From contig NC_020516.1 in NCBI RefSeq assembly GCF_000349945.1, forward strand, positions 2,418,001 through 2,482,000: DNA of 64,000 nucleotides, written 5' to 3'. Source of the DNA: Azoarcus sp. KH32C (GTDB lineage Bacteria; Pseudomonadota; Gammaproteobacteria; Burkholderiales; Rhodocyclaceae). Made by a program: the position numbers and the translations under genes. The notes under the pieces were generated by a model. The model saw only the letters and a list, made by a program, of their open reading frames with translations. It did not search any database and was not told the origin of the DNA. Within the stretch, counting starts at the first letter, position 1, and each line of letters begins with the position of its first letter. Of this stretch, positions 1-7,708 are shown one piece after another.

Positions 1-296
1 GGAACCTCTCGAAGCCGCAGTGGCAGCACTTCTACGACCCGCGTCTGAAGACCGAAATGATGCTGCGCATCATCAAGGAATGGGGTGTCGATGGCGTGAT
101 GCTGCACCTGAACCGCGGCTGCGAAGGGCTCTCGCTCGGCATCATGGAAAACCGGCTGGGCATCGCCAAGGCCGGCGTGCCGGTGATGACCTTCGAAGGA
201 AACATGGGCGACGAGCGCGAGTTCGACGAGGTGCGTACGCAGGCACGGGTCGACGCGTTCATGGAGCAGTTGGGTCTGCGCCGCCAGGCAGCTTGA
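1..296 (+). CDS. bzdO: Benzoyl-CoA reductase subunit BzdO, 3' end only
   Basis: This is the C-terminal part (about 97 codons, frame starting at base 3) of a gene cut by the window edge. The protein ends ...LRRQAA and carries the LNRGCEG and MTFEGNMGDERE stretches typical of the HgdB/BcrB-type iron-sulfur subunits of class I benzoyl-CoA reductase, which hold the active-site cluster and bind benzoyl-CoA. In the CIB-type gene order, the gene directly upstream of the two ATPase subunits is bzdO. An AGGAGGAGA ribosome site for bzdP follows within 20 bases, so translation is probably coupled. The family assignment is firm. The exact subunit letter rests on gene order, because most of the protein is outside the window. 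Confidence 0.88.
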   Translation, partial: NLSKPQWQHFYDPRLKTEMMLRIIKEWGVDGVMLHLNRGCEGLSLGIMENRLGIAKAGVPVMTFEGNMGDEREFDEVRTQARVDAFMEQLGLRRQAA

Positions 297-314
297 TCAG
301 GAGGAGACGAAAAA

Positions 315-1124
315 ATGTTTACCGCTGGAATCGATATGGGCTCCCGCAGCGTGAAAGTGGTGCTGCTGGAAGAGGTGGCTGTGGAAGGCGTGCCGGGCAA
401 GCAGTACTCGGTGAAGAAGGCGCATCTGATGATGCCGGGCGACCTGGACGCCGATCAGGCAGCAGACAAGGCCTTCAATGAGGCGCTGTCGGCAGCAGGC
501 GTGACGCGCGATCAGGTCAAGGCCGTGTTCGCGACCGGCGCCGGACGCACGCAGGTTGGTTTCGCGACCGAAGGCGTGACCGAGATGACGGCCGGTGCGA
601 AAGGCGCGGTGTTCATGTATCCGCAAGCCCGCACGGTGGTGGACGTCGGTGCCGAGGAAGGCCGAGGCATCAAGACCGACGCCGACGGCAAGGCAATCGA
701 CTTCGCCGGTAACGAGAAGTGCGCCGCGGGCGCGGGTTCCTTCGCCGAGGCGATGAGCCGTGCGCTCCAGCTCTCGCTAAAGGAGTTCGGCGAGGCGAGC
801 CTGAAGTCGGACAAGAGCATCCCGATGAACGCGCAATGCACGGTGTTCGCGGAGTCCGAGGTGGTGTCGCTGATCCACTCCGCGACGCCGAAGGAAGACA
901 TCGCGAAGGCGGTGCTGGATGCGGTGGCGAGCCGGGTGTGCGCGATGGTGCGGCGCGTCGGCATCGAGGGCAACGTGGTGCTGATCGGTGGCATGGGCCA
1001 CAACCCGGGGTTCGTCGCGTCGCTGAAGAACGCGATGGACGTCGATGAGGTGTTGTTGCCCGAACTGCCGGAATACGTCAGCGCCCTCGGATGCGCGCTG
1101 ATTGCCGCCGAGCGTGTGCACTGA
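315..1124 (+). CDS. bzdP: Benzoyl-CoA reductase ATPase subunit BzdP
   Basis: This 269-residue protein belongs to the BcrA/BadF/HgdC ASKHA family of electron activases. As part of class I benzoyl-CoA reductase it couples ATP hydrolysis to low-potential electron transfer from ferredoxin to the ring-reducing subunits. The N-terminal GIDMGSRSVK is the phosphate-1 loop. C136 (NEKCAAGAGS) and C175 (AQCTVFAESE) are the two cysteines that ligate the [4Fe-4S] cluster shared across the ATPase dimer. GGMGHNPG near the C-terminus is the adenosine motif. The start has a strong AGGAGGAGA site. It lies 18 bases after bzdO and is followed by bzdQ. The P/Q naming follows position and size in the CIB-type cluster. 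The function of the pair is certain. Confidence 0.93.
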   Translation: MFTAGIDMGSRSVKVVLLEEVAVEGVPGKQYSVKKAHLMMPGDLDADQAADKAFNEALSAAGVTRDQVKAVFATGAGRTQVGFATEGVTEMTAGAKGAVFMYPQARTVVDVGAEEGRGIKTDADGKAIDFAGNEKCAAGAGSFAEAMSRALQLSLKEFGEASLKSDKSIPMNAQCTVFAESEVVSLIHSATPKEDIAKAVLDAVASRVCAMVRRVGIEGNVVLIGGMGHNPGFVASLKNAMDVDEVLLPELPEYVSALGCALIAAERVH

Positions 1125-1161
1125 GCCGACAAGCGACCAATACGGATATAGGAGCAATCAA

Positions 1162-2070
1162 ATGAATGCAGAAGTTGCTGCCGCCACCGCACCGGAGAAG
1201 AAGGAATTCTGGCGCTGGCAGGAAAATACCTGGTTCGACGAGAGCAAGAACTGGAAGGATGCCAAGATCATCACCTGCGGCATCGACGTGGGCTCGGTGT
1301 CCTCGCAGGCGGTGATCGTCTGTGACGGCGAACTCTACGGCTACAACAGCATGCGCACCGGCAACAACTCGCCGGACTCCGCCAAGAACGCGCTCGCCGG
1401 CATTATGGACAAGATCGGCATGAAGCTCGAGGACATCAATTATGTCGTCGGCACCGGCTACGGCCGGGTGAACGTGCCTTTCGCCCACAAGGCGATCACC
1501 GAGATCGCGTGCCACGCCCGCGGCGCGAACTACATGGGCGGCTCCAAGGTGCGCACCATCCTCGACATGGGCGGCCAGGACTGCAAGGCCATCCACTGCG
1601 ACGAGAAGGGCAAGGTCACGAACTTCCTGATGAACGACAAGTGCGCGGCCGGTACCGGGCGTGGCATGGAAGTCATCTCCGACCTGATGCAGATCCCCAT
1701 CGCCGAGCTGGGCCCGCGTTCCTTCGAGGTCGATGAGGAGCCGGAAGCCGTGTCGTCGATCTGCGTGGTGTTCGCGAAGTCCGAGGCGCTGGCGCTGCTG
1801 AAGGCGGGCTACACGAAGAACAAGGTGATCGCGGCGTATTGCCAGGCGATGGCCGAGCGTGTCGTGAGCCTGCTGGAGCGGATCGGTGTCGAGGAAGGCT
1901 TCTTCATCACCGGCGGCATCGCGAAGAACCCGGGCGTCGTGAAGCGAATCGAGAAGCTGCTCGGCATCAAGGCCGTCGATACGAAGATCGACAGCCAGAT
2001 CGCCGGCGCGCTGGGCGCGGCACTGTTCGGCTACACGCTGATGCAAAAGCAGGGCGCGAAGGCGGCCTGA
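1162..2070 (+). CDS. bzdQ: Benzoyl-CoA reductase ATPase subunit BzdQ
   Basis: This 302-residue protein is the second ASKHA-type ATPase subunit, partner of BzdP. It has the phosphate loop GIDVGSVSSQAV, cluster cysteines C161 (NDKCAAGTGRG) and C201 (ICVVFAKSE), and the GGIAKNPGV adenosine motif. A roughly 30-residue N-terminal extension (WRWQENTWFDE) precedes the ATPase fold, as in BcrD-like subunits. The ATG at 1162 was preferred over an upstream in-frame start at 1102 because it has a GGAG site at the right distance and does not overlap bzdP. Its stop is followed by a 72-base gap holding a strong hairpin before the ferredoxin gene. Confidence 0.93.
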   Translation: MNAEVAAATAPEKKEFWRWQENTWFDESKNWKDAKIITCGIDVGSVSSQAVIVCDGELYGYNSMRTGNNSPDSAKNALAGIMDKIGMKLEDINYVVGTGYGRVNVPFAHKAITEIACHARGANYMGGSKVRTILDMGGQDCKAIHCDEKGKVTNFLMNDKCAAGTGRGMEVISDLMQIPIAELGPRSFEVDEEPEAVSSICVVFAKSEALALLKAGYTKNKVIAAYCQAMAERVVSLLERIGVEEGFFITGGIAKNPGVVKRIEKLLGIKAVDTKIDSQIAGALGAALFGYTLMQKQGAKAA

Positions 2071-2084
2071 TCCGGAGCCGGATG

Positions 2085-2114
2085 CCGGGAGTCGCGGCGC
2101 GAGCCGCCTCCCGG
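2085..2114 (+). promoter_or_regulatory. GC-rich hairpin between bzdQ and bzdM
   Basis: CCGGGAG pairs with CTCCCGG, and an inner GCGGC pairs with GCCGC around a GCGA loop, giving about 12 base pairs with one small bulge. No T-run follows, so it is not a standard intrinsic terminator. It lies between the last reductase subunit gene and the ferredoxin gene, where an RNA-stability or partial-termination element could set their different expression levels. That role is an inference. Confidence 0.5.
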
Positions 2115-2142
2115 TCCCGGAGGCAAACCAAGGAGCACCGAC

Positions 2143-2427
2143 ATGATCGCGAACTACGGCTACAAGGACGGTTCCGGCGAGTACTACATCAGCATCGACA
2201 CGGACAAGTGCATCGACTGTGCCGCCGAGCGGGCCTGTCTGACGGCGTGCCCGAAGAACATGTTCGAAATCATCACCGACGACTACGACGACGAAGTGGC
2301 GTGGGTGAAGAAGGAATGCACGCGCGCGCTGGCCTATGACTGCGCCGGATGCAAGCCGGCAGCCGGCTACACGAGCCTGCCCTGTGCCAGCGCTTGCACC
2401 CCCGGCGCGATCAAGCACTCCTGGTAA
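2143..2427 (+). CDS. bzdM: Ferredoxin BzdM, electron donor to benzoyl-CoA reductase
   Basis: This 94-residue ferredoxin has two cysteine clusters: CIDCAAERACLTACPKN near residues 23-40, and a second set of cysteines in the C-terminal half around CTRALAYDCAGCK and LPCASACTPGA. The spacing suits two [4Fe-4S] clusters with an atypical loop, as in the ferredoxins encoded beside class I benzoyl-CoA reductases. It carries low-potential electrons to the BzdP/BzdQ ATPase module and is probably recharged by the BzdV oxidoreductase encoded downstream. The start has a CAAGGAG site. The acidic composition (DDYDDEVAW) is usual for a soluble electron carrier. Confidence 0.92.
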   Translation: MIANYGYKDGSGEYYISIDTDKCIDCAAERACLTACPKNMFEIITDDYDDEVAWVKKECTRALAYDCAGCKPAAGYTSLPCASACTPGAIKHSW

Positions 2428-2440
2428 GGGGGCGGCCACC

Positions 2441-2767
2441 ATGCGGGCAATGTTCGAGGGTTCGGCGATGAGCGCAAAGAAGACGATTCCGATCAAGCTC
2501 GCGGGGGCGACCTCGCGCGAAGAGGACGTCGAGGATCGGCTGCTTCGCGAGGGCTGGAAGCGCTTGACGACGATCGGTGAGCCGCGCCTGTCCGAAATCG
2601 CCGAGGCGTACCGCGGCATGGGCTTCGAGGTGCACGTCGAGAGCTACAAGACCGAAGGCGACGGTTGCACGAGCTGCCTCGATGCCGATCAGGAGATGGG
2701 GAAGGTGATCGGCACGGTCTATACGCGTCGCGCGGCAGTCGTGCAGAAGGACGACGAGTTGTTCTGA
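2441..2767 (+). CDS. bzdS: Conserved accessory protein of the benzoate operon (BzdS position)
   Basis: This small protein of about 108 residues has unknown function, at the position of bzdS in the CIB-type operon. No catalytic domain is recognised. The C-terminal part contains a cysteine pair (DGCTSCLDADQE) that could bind metal or be redox active, followed by GTVYTRR. The start is uncertain: ATG 2441 has a GGGGG stretch ahead of it, while ATG 2468 (99 residues, N-terminus MSAKKTIPIKL) has GAGGG at equally good spacing. It sits 13 bases after bzdM and is surely co-transcribed. The name is by position only. Confidence 0.7.
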   Translation: MRAMFEGSAMSAKKTIPIKLAGATSREEDVEDRLLREGWKRLTTIGEPRLSEIAEAYRGMGFEVHVESYKTEGDGCTSCLDADQEMGKVIGTVYTRRAAVVQKDDELF

Positions 2768-2834
2768 ATCGAATGGCATCCGGTGCGCGCGTCGGGTGCG
2801 GCGCCGGACACAAGACATCACAGGAGAATGACAA

Positions 2835-3287
2835 ATGGCGGATCAGAAGCGCGTAATGCGGGTGCTGAAAAAGGATGACCTGAATGCGATCGTCGAGATC
2901 GATGCCGCGGGTTCGAAGCAGAACCGTCGCGACTACTACGAGCGCAAGCTGGAACTGATCCTGAACCCGAAGCACAACATCAACTCGTCGCTGGTGTGCG
3001 AGATCGACGGCAAGGTCGCCGGTTTCGTGATGGGCGACGTGTATTTCGGCGAGTTCGGTATTCCCGAATCGACGGCCACGATCGACACGATCGGCGTCGA
3101 TCCGCGCTTTCAGAACCGTGGCATCGCGAGCGAGCTGCTCGATCAGTTCATGATGAACATGAAGGCCGCGGGCGTGAAGAAGGTGTACACGCTGGTGAAC
3201 TGGGACGACTTCGCGCTGGAGAAATTCTTCTCCCGCCAGCGCTTCTCGCCGTCCAAGCGCATCAACCTCGAATACACGGTTGCCTGA
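2835..3287 (+). CDS. bzdT: GNAT-family acetyltransferase (BzdT position)
   Basis: This 150-residue protein has the GNAT fold: an N-terminal strand-helix (RVLKKDDLNAIVEID), a central strand segment (VAGFVMGDVYFGE), the acetyl-CoA pyrophosphate loop (DPRFQNRGIASELLDQF, the family R/Q-x-x-G-x-G/A signature) and a late alpha-beta unit (KKVYTLVNWDDFALEKFF). Its substrate is unknown. In an aromatic-catabolism operon it might acetylate a lysine of a CoA ligase or another enzyme, but nothing in the sequence shows this. The start has an AGGAG site, 67 bases after bzdS. Confidence 0.82.
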   Translation: MADQKRVMRVLKKDDLNAIVEIDAAGSKQNRRDYYERKLELILNPKHNINSSLVCEIDGKVAGFVMGDVYFGEFGIPESTATIDTIGVDPRFQNRGIASELLDQFMMNMKAAGVKKVYTLVNWDDFALEKFFSRQRFSPSKRINLEYTVA

Positions 3288-3312
3288 CCGACCGGCGCGC
3301 GGAGTCCGTCCC

Positions 3313-3954
3313 ATGTGGATCGATTGCCATTGCCATACCAAGCACTCCTACGACAACTGGCTGGAGCCGGTGGACCTCGTCCGCCGCGCCAAGGCGCTGG
3401 GGCTCGATGGGGTGTGCATCACCGAGCATTACTCGTATGAGGCCTCGTTCCCCGTGGAGCAGGTGGGGCGCGATGAGGGGCTGCTGGTGCTGCGCGGGGT
3501 GGAGATCGCGACCGACCGGGGACACATGCTGGCGTATGGCGTCGAAGACGACGGTTGGAACATCTGGGGGCGGGATAACTACCTCCCGATGAATGACGTC
3601 ATCGAGCATATCAACCGCATCGGCGGAATCTGCGTGCCGGCCCATCCGTTCCGCGAGGTCGGCGTGGCCAGCCTGCTACATGGCCTGCTGGACCTCAGCG
3701 GGATCGCCGCCGTGGAAACACACAACGGCGGGAATCTGGACAGCGACAACGATCTCGCGATCTCTGCCGCGCAGCACATGCGCCTGCCCGCGCTGGGCGG
3801 CAGCGATTGCCACAAGACGGCTGCGGTCGGGCGGTGCGCGACCTGGTTTTCGCAGCCGGTAATGGACATCGCGAGCTTCATCGCCGCGGTGCGTGCCGGG
3901 GCCTGCCGGGGAAGCTATTACCCGGGCTACGGGCAACTTGCGCAGGCCGCTTAG
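3313..3954 (+). CDS. bzdU: PHP-domain metal-dependent phosphoesterase-like protein (BzdU position)
   Basis: This 213-residue protein has the PHP domain pattern: DCHCHTKHS at the N-terminus (metal-binding histidines), GVCITEHYS, an internal PAHPFRE and a C-terminal GGSDCHK. These are the usual positions of the metal ligands. PHP proteins hydrolyse phosphoester bonds in small molecules or nucleotides, but the substrate here is unknown and no role in benzoate degradation is established. The start at ATG 3313 gives the usual family N-terminus (MWIDCHCH) and has a GGAG site. A longer in-frame start would overlap bzdT. Confidence 0.82.
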   Translation: MWIDCHCHTKHSYDNWLEPVDLVRRAKALGLDGVCITEHYSYEASFPVEQVGRDEGLLVLRGVEIATDRGHMLAYGVEDDGWNIWGRDNYLPMNDVIEHINRIGGICVPAHPFREVGVASLLHGLLDLSGIAAVETHNGGNLDSDNDLAISAAQHMRLPALGGSDCHKTAAVGRCATWFSQPVMDIASFIAAVRAGACRGSYYPGYGQLAQAA

Positions 3955-4007
3955 GCCGCGCCCCCGTGGAAGTCGGGTTGAGAGCAGAAGAAAGGGACGA
4001 GAGAGAC

Positions 4008-6557
4008 ATGGAAGCCGCACAGACATCGGAAATCAGGTGGTGGAAGGCAGCAAAGCCGGCTGGAATGGCCGAGTTCGGGGCGCCGGTGAAGCTCACGATC
4101 GACGGCGTCGAGGTCGAAGCGCCCGAGGGGGCTTCGGTGCTCAATGCCGCGACGGCCGCGGGCCTCTATATTCCGGCGCTGTGCGCGCATCCCGACCTTC
4201 CTCCTGCCGGCCAGCGCGGTGCCGGTGACGGCGGCTGCAACCTGTGCATGGTCGAGATCGATGGCATCGACGGGGTCGTGAAAGCCTGTTCGACGACGGT
4301 CACGGCTGGCATGACGGTGACGACGAAGTCGCCCGCGATCCAGGAAGTTCGCCAGGCCAATCTCGCGAAGGTCCTCGGGCCGCATCCGCATGTCTGCCTG
4401 ACCTGTCCGCAGCGCGACGGCTGTTCGCGCTCGCAGTGTTCCTACGGCAACCCCCAGGAAACGCGTTGCTGCACGATCTTCTCGTCCTGTGAGCTGCGCA
4501 AGATTTCCGACTACATCGGCATTCCGAACACGACGCCGCCGTACAAACCGGTTCAGCTGCCGATCATCAAGAACGAACCCTTCTTCGATCGCGACTACAA
4601 CCTCTGTATCGACTGCCGTCGTTGCCTCGTTGCCTGTAACGACGTGCGCGGCGTGGGCTGTCTCGAGGTGAAGGAAGTCGAGACGGCTCAGGGCAAGCGA
4701 ACTTACGTCGGCACGATCGCGCCGACGCTGATCGAATCGGGCTGTACTTTCTGTCAGGCCTGCGTGACCGTGTGTCCGACCGGCGCGCTGATGGACCGCA
4801 CGCTCGACCCGGCCAAGCGCGAGGAGTCGATGGTGCCGTGCAGGAACGCCTGTCCGGCCGGGATTGACGTGCCGCGCTACGTGCAGCTTGCGGCCGAGGG
4901 GAAGTACGGCGAGGCGATTGCCGTGGTGCGTGAGAAGTTGCCGTTCCCCGGCATCCTTGGGCGTGCCTGCTTTGCAATGTGCGAGTCGGCCTGCCGCCGC
5001 AAGGATCTCGACGATCCGCTGTCGATCCGCAATCTGAAGCGCATCGCCGCGGACAACGACACCGGCCTGTGGCGCGAGCATGCGAAGATGCTGCCCGCGA
5101 CGGGCAAGAAGGCGGCGGTGATCGGTGCGGGGCCGGCCGGGCTCACGGTGGCCTACTACCTGGCAAAGCAAGGCCATGCAGTGACGATCTTTGACGCTCA
5201 GCCGGCGGCGGGCGGCATGGCGCGCTACGGCATTCCGTCCTATCGCGTGCCGGCGGAAGTGATCGACAACGAGGTCGCGGAAGTGTCGGCGCTGGGTGTC
5301 GAGTTCCGCTTCGGCACGAAGGTCGAGAACGTCGATACGCTCTTCAGCGATGGCTACGGCGCAGTCTTTATCGGCATCGGCGCCCAAGGCGGCGACCGGC
5401 TCGGCATTCCGGGCGACGACCTGCCCGGCGTGACCGACAGCCCGACTTACCTGAAGGCCGTAACGATGGGCCTGGTAAATACGCCCGACGGCATCCAGAC
5501 CGGCAAGAAGGTGGCAGTGATCGGCGGCGGTAACGTCGCGACCGACAACGCGCGCAGCTCGCGTCGTTTCGGAGCCGAGGTCGACATGGTGTATCGCCGC
5601 ACTCGCGAGGAGATGCCGGCGCGCCTTGATGAGTTCGAGGGCTGCGTGGAGGAGGGCGTGAATATCCGCTACTTGCTCGCGCCGAAGAAGATCGAGGCGG
5701 GGAGCAACGGGAGCCGCTTGCAGATCACGTACGCGAAGATGGCGCTGGGCGAGGCAGATGCTTCGGGGCGGCGCCGTCCGGTCGAGACGGGCGAGGAGGT
5801 CGTCGAGAGCGTCGATCTCGTGATCGGGGCCATCGGCCAGTATCCGAAGCGTTTCGAGGGGTTCGGCGTCGAGACGGACCGCAAGGGGCGCATCACGGTG
5901 CGCGAGGATTCGATGCTGACGAGCCGGCCTGGCGTGTATGCCGGGGGCGACTGCGTGCTCGGGCCTTCGACGCTGATCGAGTCGGTCGCCCAGGGGCGCA
6001 TTGCAGCCTCCGCGATGGACAAGGCGCTCGGCGGTGACGGCGACATCTCGGAAGTGCTGTTGCGCGACGGCTGGGAGACCAACCCGCGCATCGGTCGCAA
6101 GGACGGCTTCAATACGACGCGCAAGTTCCACCCGATCATGTTGGCGCCCGAGAAGCGCACCGGTTGGGACGAGGTCGAGCTGGGTTTCGACGACGCGACG
6201 GCACGGGCGGAGGCGGCGCGCTGCTTCAAGTGCAACCTCGCGCCGAAGATCGCCGACGCGATCCTGCCGCCGGAGAGTTCGCTGAAATTTGACGAGGCGA
6301 CGATCGCTTCCGTGCCGACCGAGGCGGGGGTATTCCAGCTGCTCGACGGCGACAAGAACGTGCTGATGATCAAGGGCGTTGAGAACCTGCGCGAGGGGCT
6401 GATGGAGCAGCTCGAGCGTGGCGGAGAGGCGACGAACTTCGTGTTCGAGGAAGCGGCGATGTTCACGTCGCGGGAGAGCCAGATGATCCAGGCCTACCTG
6501 CAGCAGTACGGAAAGATGCCGGACGGCGGGTCGGACGAGCTGGACGATCTGTTCTGA
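4008..6557 (+). CDS. bzdV: Multi-domain iron-sulfur/flavin oxidoreductase BzdV (NAD(P)H:ferredoxin type)
   Basis: This 849-residue fusion has, in order, a [2Fe-2S] ferredoxin domain (about 25-100, LCAHPDLPP and GGCNLCMVEI), a NuoG-like His-Cys [4Fe-4S] site (HPHVCLTCPQRDGCSRSQC), a double [4Fe-4S] ferredoxin (CIDCRRCLVAC and CTFCQACVTVCPTGA), then a GltD-like half. That half has a cysteine region (CRNACPAGIDVPRY), an FAD motif (GAGPAGLTVAYY) and an NAD(P) motif (GGGNVATDNARS). This architecture fits an NAD(P)H-linked enzyme that reduces the BzdM ferredoxin feeding benzoyl-CoA reductase. ATG 4008 starts MEAAQTSEIRW after a purine-rich site. It lies 53 bases after bzdU. The reaction direction and any bifurcation are inference. 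Confidence 0.88.
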   Translation: MEAAQTSEIRWWKAAKPAGMAEFGAPVKLTIDGVEVEAPEGASVLNAATAAGLYIPALCAHPDLPPAGQRGAGDGGCNLCMVEIDGIDGVVKACSTTVTAGMTVTTKSPAIQEVRQANLAKVLGPHPHVCLTCPQRDGCSRSQCSYGNPQETRCCTIFSSCELRKISDYIGIPNTTPPYKPVQLPIIKNEPFFDRDYNLCIDCRRCLVACNDVRGVGCLEVKEVETAQGKRTYVGTIAPTLIESGCTFCQACVTVCPTGALMDRTLDPAKREESMVPCRNACPAGIDVPRYVQLAAEGKYGEAIAVVREKLPFPGILGRACFAMCESACRRKDLDDPLSIRNLKRIAADNDTGLWREHAKMLPATGKKAAVIGAGPAGLTVAYYLAKQGHAVTIFDAQPAAGGMARYGIPSYRVPAEVIDNEVAEVSALGVEFRFGTKVENVDTLFSDGYGAVFIGIGAQGGDRLGIPGDDLPGVTDSPTYLKAVTMGLVNTPDGIQTGKKVAVIGGGNVATDNARSSRRFGAEVDMVYRRTREEMPARLDEFEGCVEEGVNIRYLLAPKKIEAGSNGSRLQITYAKMALGEADASGRRRPVETGEEVVESVDLVIGAIGQYPKRFEGFGVETDRKGRITVREDSMLTSRPGVYAGGDCVLGPSTLIESVAQGRIAASAMDKALGGDGDISEVLLRDGWETNPRIGRKDGFNTTRKFHPIMLAPEKRTGWDEVELGFDDATARAEAARCFKCNLAPKIADAILPPESSLKFDEATIASVPTEAGVFQLLDGDKNVLMIKGVENLREGLMEQLERGGEATNFVFEEAAMFTSRESQMIQAYLQQYGKMPDGGSDELDDLF

Positions 6558-6567
6558 GGAGCGCGCG

Positions 6568-6750
6568 ATGGGACAGGTGATCGATTTCTGGACGGCGGAA
6601 GAGGTCCGCCCGGCCGTGAAGCCGGAAGCGAAATGCCGGTGCAGCAACTGCGGAGCGGACTTGTGGCACATCCGCTGCGATGGGGAAGTGTGTTGTGCGG
6701 ACTGTGATGCGGTGTGTCCGTACCGGCTGCAGATGAAGAACGAAAGCTGA
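6568..6750 (+). CDS. Small zinc-ribbon-like protein in the benzoate operon
   Basis: This 60-residue protein has two close cysteine sets, CRCSNCG and CCADCDAVC, typical of a small zinc ribbon or rubredoxin-like knuckle. The rest is a charged N-terminal arm (MGQVIDFWTAEEV). It starts 10 bases after bzdV with GAGGAGCGC as ribosome site and ends 28 bases before bzdW, so the coding signal is good despite its size. I do not recognise a named family and know no bzd gene name for it. A metal-binding chaperone or assembly role for the neighbouring iron-sulfur enzymes is a guess. Confidence 0.7.
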   Translation: MGQVIDFWTAEEVRPAVKPEAKCRCSNCGADLWHIRCDGEVCCADCDAVCPYRLQMKNES

Positions 6751-6778
6751 ATCGAATAACAGGGACACGGGAGACACC

Positions 6779-7558
6779 ATGAGTAATGCGCAATTCCAGT
6801 TCATCACCTACGGCGTGGCCGAAGGCCTCGCGACGCTGACGATCAACCGGCCGCCGTTCAACGTGCTCGACATCCCGACGATGGAGGAGATGAACGTCGC
6901 GCTGGACCAGTGTCTGGCGGACGCGAGCGTGAAGTTGCTGATGGTCACCGGGGCGGGCGAGAAGGCGTTCTCGGCGGGCGTGGAGGTCGCGGATCACACG
7001 CCGGACAAGGTCGATCGGATGATCGAAGTGTTCCATGGGCTTTTCCGCCGGATGCAGCAGTTGCCGATTCCGACGCTTGCGGCGGTGAATGGCGTGGCGC
7101 TCGGCGGCGGAATGGAGGTGGCGATTGCGTGCGACATGATCGTCGCGGCGGCGAACGCGAAGTTCGGTCAGCCGGAGATCAAGTTGGCGGTGTTTCCGCC
7201 GATCGCGGCGGTGTTGTTGCCGCGGCTGGTGCCGCCGGCTCGGGCGCTGGAACTGCTCCTCGGCGGCGAGAACATCGGGGCCGAGGAGGCGAAGGCGATC
7301 GGGTTGGTGAATCGGGTGTTTGCGAAGGAGACCTTTGCGGCGGATGTGCAGGGGTTTGTGGCGCCTTTCCTGGGGCTGAGTCGGGCGGCGTTGGCGAGTA
7401 CGCGGAAGACGATTCGGGCGGTGGCGGATAAGCCGTTCGGGGCTGCGCTCGATACCGCCGAGAACATTTACCTGAATGAATTGATGGGGACTGCGGACGC
7501 GAAGGAGGGGCTGGCGGCCTTTCTGGAGAAGCGGAAGCCGGTTTGGCGGGATTGCTGA
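6779..7558 (+). CDS. bzdW: Cyclohexa-1,5-diene-1-carbonyl-CoA hydratase BzdW
   Basis: This 259-residue crotonase-family enzyme adds water to cyclohexa-1,5-diene-1-carbonyl-CoA, the product of benzoyl-CoA reductase. The oxyanion-hole segments are SAGVEVADH and NGVALGGGMEVAIACD, and substrate-loop residues follow (AKFGQPEIKLAVFPP). Its position between bzdV and bzdX matches the CIB order, and its length is normal for dienoyl-CoA hydratases (Dch/BadK type). The start has a GGGAGA site. The 150 bases after its stop hold a long inverted repeat before bzdX, so bzdW may end a messenger segment. Confidence 0.92.
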   Translation: MSNAQFQFITYGVAEGLATLTINRPPFNVLDIPTMEEMNVALDQCLADASVKLLMVTGAGEKAFSAGVEVADHTPDKVDRMIEVFHGLFRRMQQLPIPTLAAVNGVALGGGMEVAIACDMIVAAANAKFGQPEIKLAVFPPIAAVLLPRLVPPARALELLLGGENIGAEEAKAIGLVNRVFAKETFAADVQGFVAPFLGLSRAALASTRKTIRAVADKPFGAALDTAENIYLNELMGTADAKEGLAAFLEKRKPVWRDC

Positions 7559-7571
7559 TTGATGGTGATTC

Positions 7572-7648
7572 GCCCCCCGACGAGGCGTGTTCCGCGCCTC
7601 GTTGGCGCAAGCGGACGCCTCGGCACGAAACACGCCTCATCGGGGGGC
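7572..7648. repeat. Long inverted repeat between bzdW and bzdX
   Basis: Left arm 7572-7594 (GCCCCCCGACGAGGCG...) and right arm 7626-7648 are complementary over 23 bases with two mismatches. The 31-base centre carries further GCCTCG/CGAGGC-type pairing. The structure could form a very stable hairpin in the operon messenger, 60 bases ahead of bzdX. There is no U-tract, so it resembles a processing or stability element, or a remnant of a mobile palindromic element, more than a terminator. Confidence 0.7.
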
Positions 7649-7708
7649 TGCGCCGTGCCAGCCTGGATGAGTGCGGGAATTGATGACATTCGATAGGGGA
7701 GATGAAGC

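Noticed and set aside
3951..6671. Open frame of 906 codons on the - strand opposite bzdV
   Set aside because: Antisense shadow of a well-supported oxidoreductase gene.
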